Shown: positions 6,999-11,923 of the stretch, piece by piece | Layout: every line of letters begins with the position of its first letter | Numbering within the stretch: the stretch's first letter is position 1 | Assembly: GCA_036443405.1 (NCBI GenBank) | Contig: JAZFYD010000154.1 | Span: 1 to 11,923, forward strand | Direction: 5' to 3' | Length of the DNA: 11,923 nt | Source of the DNA: JAZFYD01 sp036443405 | GTDB taxonomy: Bacteria; Planctomycetota; PLA2 | The notes under the pieces: generated by a model | What the model saw: the letters and a program-made list of their open reading frames with translations, nothing else | What the model was told of the DNA's origin: nothing | Databases searched by the model: none | Program-made: the position numbers and the translations under genes

Positions 6999-7003
6999 GG
7001 AGG
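6999..7003 (+). promoter_or_regulatory. Ribosome binding site of the FHA-CAP gene
   Basis: GGAGG lies 6 bases before GTG 7010 and fixes that start against an in-frame TTG at 6986 inside the last palindromic unit. GAGG of this site (7000-7003) can pair with CCTC at 6992-6995, whose first two bases are also the outer 3' arm of that unit. Confidence 0.75.
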
Positions 7004-7009
7004 TACGGC

Positions 7010-9907
7010 GTGGCTTTCCTCAAGGTTTTTGAACGCGGAGAGGAGCGGACGGTCTTCTTGGGCAGCGAGCCCATCGTGATCGGCCGTGGCGCCGGCGTCG
7101 AGCTGTTCATCAAGGACAAGAAGGCGAGTCGCCACCACTGCATCGTCGAGCCCCACGGGGACGGTTGGCGCGTCCGCGACCTGGGCAGCGGCAACGGTAC
7201 GCGGGTCAACGAGGTCCCCATCGAGGAGCGCGTCCTTTCACCCGACGACGTGATCCAGGTGGGCGCGGTGCGCTTCCTCTTCGCCGGCGAGGCCGTGAAG
7301 ATCGTATCGGAGGCGCCCGAGCGGGAACTTCTCGACACCGCGACTGAGCCCAAAGCGATCCGTGCCCCCAAAACGACGCGACGCGAGCGGGTGGCACGCA
7401 CCGACGAGCCCGCGGGTGAACCGCGTGCACCGCGCGAGCCCGGCGCGCGTCGCGCACGCAAGAAGAGCAAGGCGCCGTGGGTGATCGGCGTGATCTGCCT
7501 GATCGGCGCAGCCGGTGTCTTTTCGATGCTGCAGGGCGAGCAGGAGCAAAAGGACATCGTCGCCGCGGAGAAACGCGCCTACAGAAAGTTCCTGCGTGCA
7601 GGCTCGGATCGGACCCGTTTGGCCGCCGCGCGTGTCTACCTGAAGAAGTATCCGCTCGGCGCACACGCCGACCACGTGAGGGAACAACAGGCCAGCGTCA
7701 ACGAACGCCTGAACGAGTCCACGTCTCACGCGGGCCAGCGGTCCGCGCTCGATGCGCAGCTTGCGGACCTCGATGTCGATGCCGCGCTCGCGAAGCTCCG
7801 GGAGATGCTCGAGTCCGCACCGGAAGCCGAACGCGGGGCGATCCAGACCGCCATTGCTGAGCGAGAGGAAGCACGCAGGCGTGCGCGCACCGAGCAGTTC
7901 GGCGCCCTCGAAGCCGAGTTCGACCGGCTTGTACGGGAGCGCCGCTACGGGGAGGCCAAGGAGATCTGGTTCTTCCTCGGCGGCGACTGGGGCGCCATCG
8001 ATCAGGAGTTCATCCTTCGCATCGTGGCCGCGAACGGGCGGATGGACACGTCGGCGGTCGCCGAGCGCGGCGAACTGTTCGAGAACGTCAACCGCGCGGA
8101 GTCGGCGCACGATTTCGACCGCGCCATCAAGATCATCAAGGACTCGGCCCCGCGTTTTCGCGGGACGTCGGTTTCCGAGAGCCTCGCGGAAAAGATCGCG
8201 TACCTTCAGCGCGCGAAGGAGCAGGGAGTCACCGGCGCTCCGACGGCGGCGCCGACCGCGGTCAGCATCGACATCGAGCGCGAGGTCCTGCGCATTTTGC
8301 AGCGGGTCGGGCGACGCGAGTTCGCCGAGGCGGCGGCGGACCTCAAGGAGATCCTCGCCAAGATCCAGGCGCAGGACGCCAAGCGCGAGATCCAGGCGCG
8401 CATCGACGAGTGCGAAGCCGCCGTCGCGCTGATTCGCGGAACGGGCAACGCGCTCGTGGCCGGCCGTGTTCCGAAGAAGACGCTGAAGTACGAGAAGGAC
8501 CGTTGGAAGATTCTCTCGGGCAATCGCGAGGGCGTCACGGTCAAATCGCGCAGCAGGCAGCAGAAGCTGACTTGGGCGCAGACCCCGTCGGCGTTGTTCG
8601 TGCTGCTTCTGGAAGGCGAGATCCATTCGACGCCCAAGGGGCCGTTGGGGCTCGCGGTCGCATCACACGCGACCGGCCGCCAGGACCTGTGGTTGTACGG
8701 ACTGGCATCCGCGTACCAAGTTGCGGGCAAGGACCGCGCGGCGATCGACCTGTTCGTCGCGACGCGCATCCGCAACGAGAAGATCCCGCAGGGCGGCTAC
8801 GTCGTCTACAAGGGCGAGCTTCTCTCCAAACGCGAGCAGGTTCGGCGCGTCGAGGAGGAGACGATCGCGAACTTCACCGCGGTCATGACGACCTCAGCCG
8901 AGAAGATCCGCACGCACAAGGTCTTCCGGCGCCTCGACAAGCTCGAGGAGCGCAAGGACAAGCTCGACGAGGCGCGCGACTTCGCGAAGCTGCTGATCTA
9001 CGACGAGAAGAAGTACTTCTACCCGTATCGCAACACGGGTCGAGAGGGCGAGTACTCGAAGGTCCAGAAGGAGGTCGACGGCCGCGTCGACGGCGTCGTG
9101 AAGCTGTGGAACGACAAGTCGTCGATCACGATCAAGGCGACCGACGACATGAAACGCGCGTTGGCGAAGTTCGACGAATCCGTCGCCGAACTCGAAAGAC
9201 GCCTGGTGGACGTTTCCGATCTCAAGGACGAGATCGCCTGGCTCCGGTCCTATCTCGGTAAGCGCTTCGACGTGCGCACGTTCTACCGGACGGCGCGCGA
9301 GCTGGACCTGCTCGAGTACACCACTGAGGTGATGGAGGACAACACGCGGGTCGTCGGCGACATCACCGAGATCGAGCGCGAGCAGGTACGCATCACGAAC
9401 CTCTACCGCATCATGTTCGGCCACTGGCCGGTGCGGATCGTCGAGCCGCTCGTGCTCAGCTCGCGCGGCCATTGCGAGGAGATGTCCCGCATCGGCTACT
9501 TTAGCCACTTCAGTCCGACCGCCGGACGGAGAACCCCGGGCGAGCGGATGCGGCTGGCGGGCTACAAGTACGGCATCAGCGAGAACATCATCATGGGCCG
9601 GTCCGATCCCAAGTCCGCCCACGCCGGCTGGTGCCACTCAAGCGGCCACCACCGAAACCTCCTGATGGCCGCTTGGACCGAGATGGGAACCGGCCACTAC
9701 GGCCGCTATATGTGCCAGAACTTCGGGCAGGCACCACGGTTCAGCAAGCGGTGGAAGCGCGACGCCGTCGAGTACACCGACGACGACGAAGACGACGATG
9801 GGCTGCTCCCGGGCGAGGATCTGGAATACGACGACGATGAAGGCGAGGATGGGTGTTCCCCGGATGACGCCGGGGACGAGGACGGCTGTGGTTGCGGCGG
9901 CGAGTAG
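7010..9907 (+). CDS. Membrane protein with cytoplasmic FHA domain, TPR-like helical region and C-terminal CAP (SCP/PR1) domain
   Basis: A 965-residue protein starting at GTG. Residues 4-92 are an FHA domain with G25 R26, S40, H43 and N62 G63 T64. A proline/arginine-rich linker (about 105-155) ends in the basic RRARKKSK, and one transmembrane helix follows at 156-174. By the positive-inside rule, FHA is cytoplasmic and the remainder extracytoplasmic. Residues 180-475 are helical and TPR-like (RLVRERRYGEAKEIW at 306-320, RILQRVGRREFAEAAADL at 428-445). Residues 480-780 are unassigned, with a charged coiled-coil-like stretch around 610-740. Residues about 788-907 are a CAP domain: FSHFSP (H833), SEN (E858), and W874-x-x-S-x-G-H880-x-x-N883. 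The tail (924-965) is very acidic and carries four cysteines near its end. CAP domains occur in secreted proteins of diverse roles; substrate and activity are unknown here. I know no named family with this whole architecture. Confidence 0.85.
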   Translation: MAFLKVFERGEERTVFLGSEPIVIGRGAGVELFIKDKKASRHHCIVEPHGDGWRVRDLGSGNGTRVNEVPIEERVLSPDDVIQVGAVRFLFAGEAVKIVSEAPERELLDTATEPKAIRAPKTTRRERVARTDEPAGEPRAPREPGARRARKKSKAPWVIGVICLIGAAGVFSMLQGEQEQKDIVAAEKRAYRKFLRAGSDRTRLAAARVYLKKYPLGAHADHVREQQASVNERLNESTSHAGQRSALDAQLADLDVDAALAKLREMLESAPEAERGAIQTAIAEREEARRRARTEQFGALEAEFDRLVRERRYGEAKEIWFFLGGDWGAIDQEFILRIVAANGRMDTSAVAERGELFENVNRAESAHDFDRAIKIIKDSAPRFRGTSVSESLAEKIAYLQRAKEQGVTGAPTAAPTAVSIDIEREVLRILQRVGRREFAEAAADLKEILAKIQAQDAKREIQARIDECEAAVALIRGTGNALVAGRVPKKTLKYEKDRWKILSGNREGVTVKSRSRQQKLTWAQTPSALFVLLLEGEIHSTPKGPLGLAVASHATGRQDLWLYGLASAYQVAGKDRAAIDLFVATRIRNEKIPQGGYVVYKGELLSKREQVRRVEEETIANFTAVMTTSAEKIRTHKVFRRLDKLEERKDKLDEARDFAKLLIYDEKKYFYPYRNTGREGEYSKVQKEVDGRVDGVVKLWNDKSSITIKATDDMKRALAKFDESVAELERRLVDVSDLKDEIAWLRSYLGKRFDVRTFYRTARELDLLEYTTEVMEDNTRVVGDITEIEREQVRITNLYRIMFGHWPVRIVEPLVLSSRGHCEEMSRIGYFSHFSPTAGRRTPGERMRLAGYKYGISENIIMGRSDPKSAHAGWCHSSGHHRNLLMAAWTEMGTGHYGRYMCQNFGQAPRFSKRWKRDAVEYTDDDEDDDGLLPGEDLEYDDDEGEDGCSPDDAGDEDGCGCGGE

Positions 9908-9965
9908 AGCCGCGGGCGAGGCCGCAACGCCGATCGAATAACCCCCGAGCGTGGGGCGGTTGCAC

Positions 9966-9971
9966 AAGGAG
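9966..9971 (+). promoter_or_regulatory. Ribosome binding site of the third FHA gene
   Basis: AAGGAG lies 5 bases before GTG 9977 and fixes this non-ATG start. The 69-base gap before the gene shows only a weak CCCC/GGGG hairpin (9943-9956) and no clear promoter, in line with read-through from the FHA-CAP gene. Confidence 0.75.
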
Positions 9972-9976
9972 AGAAA

Positions 9977-11296
9977 GTGGCGAAGTTGACGATCCGCGAC
10001 GATCAAGGTGAGCGCGAGTTCCGCCTGACCGGGGACCCCGTGACGATTGGCCGTGCGGATAGCAATACCGTCGTGATCTCGGACCCGAAATCGAGCAAGG
10101 AGCACTGCCGGTTCGAGTTCGACGGGAGCCGCTGGAAGGTCACCGACCTCGAGAGCAAAAACGGCACGCGCGTGAACGCCGATTACAAGAACCACGCCAC
10201 TTTGCGGCATGGGGACACGGTTCGGATCGGAAAGACCGAGATTCTTCTGGAGTTGGCGTCGCACGAGCAGCTCGACGCGCCGGCGACGACCGGGGGCGCA
10301 ACCCGCTCCGCGAGATCCGGAGGGACCGCTGCTGCGCCCGCGGAGCGCACGGCCGGCGGCGCGCCGCGTACTCGTGCGGGGCGCGAGCAGGACGAGTACG
10401 AGGACGAACCCCGCGCGCCGCGTCGTGCCCGCGGGAGCGACGGCGACGTGTTGTTGAAGTTGGGCTTGATCGTCGTCGGTGTTTTAGGCGTGTTGATCAT
10501 TCTCAACAACGTTGCCAAAGGCCTCCTCTCGCCGAACGAACACGCGCCGTACATGGAGCATGCGAAGAAGCTCCGCTCGCAGGGCAACTATGCCGAGGCC
10601 GCGGAGTATTTGTGGGCGCATCTCGATGAATCCAAATCGGGACACGAGGTTGCGATGGAGTTGGCCGAGGACATCGAGAGGAAGGTGCCCGCCAACAAGT
10701 CGCACGTTGACACGTACACCTCTGCGCGCCTCGAGTACGTACTGGGCAGGAACATTCGCGCGTATCACGCCGGTTCGGACACCGCGACCGCCGACATCAT
10801 CCTGAAGCAGGTCGAGCGGATGCGCCGTGAGTTCTCAGCCACCGATTCCGGCAAGCGCGCCGCGAAGCAGTACTCCGTCTGGTTCTCCGGACTTGTGCCG
10901 GAACGCGGCTCCAACGAGGGCGTCAGCGACGCCGTGCAGGAGGCGTGGGAAACCGCGGTGGCGCAGTCCAAGGACTTCGAACGCAGCAAGATGTTCCGCG
11001 AGGCCGGCGAGGTCGTTCGTCGTTTCCTCGTGCAGCACGAAGCAGTGTTGTCGGCGGAGAAGGCGGAGTACTACCGCAGCCAGGAGTCAGCGGAGTTGCA
11101 CCGTCTGAAACTCGCGGCGAGCAGCGCCTACACCGCAAAGCGCCAGTCCGCCCGCAAGCTCATCCGCAACAAGCGCTACGACGAGGCGACGAAGATCTAT
11201 CAGAAGGTCATCGAGACGTTTGGCCTGGATGAGTTCATCCGCAAGGCCAGGTCCGAGATCGAAGCGATCGCGCTGATGAAGGCGCAGGGCGGGTAG
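9977..11296 (+). CDS. Membrane protein with cytoplasmic FHA domain and extracytoplasmic TPR-like helical region
   Basis: A 439-residue protein starting at GTG. The FHA domain (about 3-93) keeps G25 R26, S40, H43 and N62 G63 T64. A low-complexity Ala/Gly/Arg linker (100-155) is followed by a single transmembrane helix at about 159-180 (LLKLGLIVVGVLGVLIILNN), basic on the N-terminal side, so FHA should be inside and the rest outside. The outer 255 residues are helical, with TPR-like stretches such as AKKLRSQGNYAEAAEYLWAHL (196-216) and KLIRNKRYDEATKIYQKVIE near the C-terminus. The layout is that of the preceding 965-residue protein without the middle region and CAP domain, and KLIRNKRYDEATKIY resembles its RLVRERRYGEAKEIW, so the two are probably paralogues. 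It could be a membrane partner or scaffold reading phosphothreonine; no enzymatic domain is seen. It lies 69 bases after the FHA-CAP gene and 34 before the SRPBCC gene. Confidence 0.85.
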   Translation: MAKLTIRDDQGEREFRLTGDPVTIGRADSNTVVISDPKSSKEHCRFEFDGSRWKVTDLESKNGTRVNADYKNHATLRHGDTVRIGKTEILLELASHEQLDAPATTGGATRSARSGGTAAAPAERTAGGAPRTRAGREQDEYEDEPRAPRRARGSDGDVLLKLGLIVVGVLGVLIILNNVAKGLLSPNEHAPYMEHAKKLRSQGNYAEAAEYLWAHLDESKSGHEVAMELAEDIERKVPANKSHVDTYTSARLEYVLGRNIRAYHAGSDTATADIILKQVERMRREFSATDSGKRAAKQYSVWFSGLVPERGSNEGVSDAVQEAWETAVAQSKDFERSKMFREAGEVVRRFLVQHEAVLSAEKAEYYRSQESAELHRLKLAASSAYTAKRQSARKLIRNKRYDEATKIYQKVIETFGLDEFIRKARSEIEAIALMKAQGG

Positions 11297-11330
11297 CGAT
11301 CCCTCGCCCGCGACCTGGGCGCGCGAACGC

Positions 11331-11777
11331 ATGAGAGTCGAAAACCGCATCGAGATCGCGGCACCGATCGCGCGGGTGTGGGAACTCACTCTGGATGCCG
11401 AGGCGTGGCCCGCGTTCACGCCGACGATCACGAGCATCGAGTGGCTCAGTGAGCCTCCGGTCAAGGTCGGCTCGACGGCGCGTATCAAACAGGCCGCGCA
11501 ACCGGACAGGGTCTGGACGGTGACGGCGCTCGAAACCGAGAGTTGCTTCGCCTGGGCCACCAGGGCGATGGGGGTCACGATGACCGGCAGCCATCACCTG
11601 GCCGCGAGCGAAACCGGAACGACGAACACGCTGACGGTCGATATCGAAGGGTTGCTCGCACCGTTGATCGGCCTGCTCCTCCGGCGCCCGATCCGCAACG
11701 CCATCGCCGCGGAGAACGCGGGCTTCAAGGCCGCCGCGGAGATCCCGCCTGAGAGCGCGAATCGGGCCCGTTCTTAG
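11331..11777 (+). CDS. SRPBCC (START/polyketide cyclase-like) superfamily protein
   Basis: A 148-residue protein. It begins with the usual strand and helix of this fold (VENRIEIAAPIARVWELTLDAEAWPAF), where the A-P-x-x-x-V-W and the W-P pair are typical of Polyketide_cyc2-like members. It continues through the antiparallel strands (VKVGSTARIKQ, VWTVTALE, CFAWATRAMGVTMTGSHHL) to a long C-terminal helix around 111-138 (PLIGLLLRRPIRNAIAAENAGFKAAAE). The fold makes a hydrophobic pocket for small lipophilic ligands; the ligand here is unknown. There is no signal peptide. The ATG at 11331 lacks a strong Shine-Dalgarno sequence but matches the fold's start. It follows the third FHA gene by 34 bases, so co-transcription is likely, yet a functional link to the FHA proteins is not shown. 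Confidence 0.8.
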   Translation: MRVENRIEIAAPIARVWELTLDAEAWPAFTPTITSIEWLSEPPVKVGSTARIKQAAQPDRVWTVTALETESCFAWATRAMGVTMTGSHHLAASETGTTNTLTVDIEGLLAPLIGLLLRRPIRNAIAAENAGFKAAAEIPPESANRARS

Positions 11778-11810
11778 CGCCGTAAGTTTCGCAACAACGA
11801 CCACCCGCGA

Positions 11811-11836
11811 TCGGTGCCTGGTAAGCAGGGGACCGA
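11811..11836. other. Imperfect hairpin after the SRPBCC gene
   Basis: TCGGT (11811-11815) pairs with ACCGA (11832-11836), and inside it CCTG (11817-11820) pairs with CAGG (11826-11829) around a GTAAG loop. It lies 34 bases after the stop codon. Without a T-run it is a weak candidate for an intrinsic terminator of the four-gene group. Confidence 0.4.
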
Positions 11837-11862
11837 GGCAAGTGAGCCCGAACGCGCGATAG

Positions 11863-11893
11863 CCGGAAAACGATCCAGCGAATCGTTTTCCGG
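11863..11893. other. Strong perfect 12-bp hairpin near the right edge
   Basis: CCGGAAAACGAT (11863-11874) and ATCGTTTTCCGG (11882-11893) are perfect inverted repeats around a 7-base loop. No T-run follows on either strand. It may be a bidirectional transcription stop, a protein site, or an isolated copy of a dispersed palindrome. No gene was supported in 11778-11923. Confidence 0.7.
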
Positions 11894-11923
11894 TGTGACC
11901 GAGTTCCCAACATCGCGTAGCAC

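Noticed and set aside
6986..7009. TTG 6986 as start of the FHA-CAP protein
   Set aside because: It lies inside the last palindromic unit and has no ribosome site. GTG 7010 has GGAGG at 6 bases and aligns gap-free with the other FHA proteins.
7238..8626. Long minus-strand open frame opposite the FHA-CAP gene
   Set aside because: It is antisense to a gene with clear domains, composed of Arg/Leu/Asp-rich filler typical of a shadow frame.
9951..9964. Sigma-54 promoter ahead of the third FHA gene (TTGCAC with upstream GGGG)
   Set aside because: No GG pair stands at the required distance; the spacing is 3 bases short.
11725..11913. Small minus-strand open frame at the right edge
   Set aside because: It overlaps the end of the SRPBCC gene and both hairpins, has no ribosome site or recognisable motif, and is likely a chance frame.

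Overview
The window is GC-rich and gene-dense, and looks like the chromosome of a planctomycete or a similar signalling-rich high-GC bacterium. This assignment is an inference. It rests on the combination of a Hanks-type Ser/Thr kinase, several FHA proteins, a sigma-54 activator with FHA and GAF domains, large single-pass membrane proteins with TPR-like helices, and intergenic palindromes with a TTAC/TGAC loop. No rRNA, tRNA, insertion sequence, integrase or CRISPR array was seen.

Left part (1-2357): the C-terminal end of a Ser/Thr protein kinase runs off the left edge and ends in eight arginines. It converges on rpmB (ribosomal protein L28, minus strand), which has a good -35/-10 promoter and a Shine-Dalgarno site. 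Next, also on the minus strand, is a rhomboid intramembrane protease with a TPR-containing C-terminal half. Middle (2448-4664): a full-length UvrD/PcrA-type DNA helicase is divergent from the rhomboid gene and probably starts at TTG.

Right part (4819-11777): four plus-strand genes form a probable operon or co-regulated group. They are (1) an FHA-GAF-AAA+-Fis sigma-54 activator, (2) a 965-residue FHA / one-TM / TPR-like / CAP-domain protein with an acidic, cysteine-containing tail, (3) a 439-residue FHA / one-TM / TPR protein, and (4) a small SRPBCC protein. The three FHA domains align without a gap from residue 1 to residue 64, with every phosphothreonine-reading residue at the same position (G25 R26, S40, H43, N62 G63). 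The simplest reading is a phosphothreonine module: a Hanks kinase marks a partner, two membrane proteins read the mark on the cytoplasmic side while exposing helical or CAP domains outside, and the activator turns the mark into sigma-54 transcription. Whether the kinase at the left edge belongs to this module cannot be told.

Non-coding structure: a four-copy tandem array of hairpins lies between the activator and the FHA-CAP gene (6867-6993). A fifth, related copy lies behind the helicase gene (4683-4707) and carries a compensated base-pair change. The 15-bp palindrome TTTACACGGTGTAAA sits just upstream of the activator start. Two further hairpins fill the last 146 bases.
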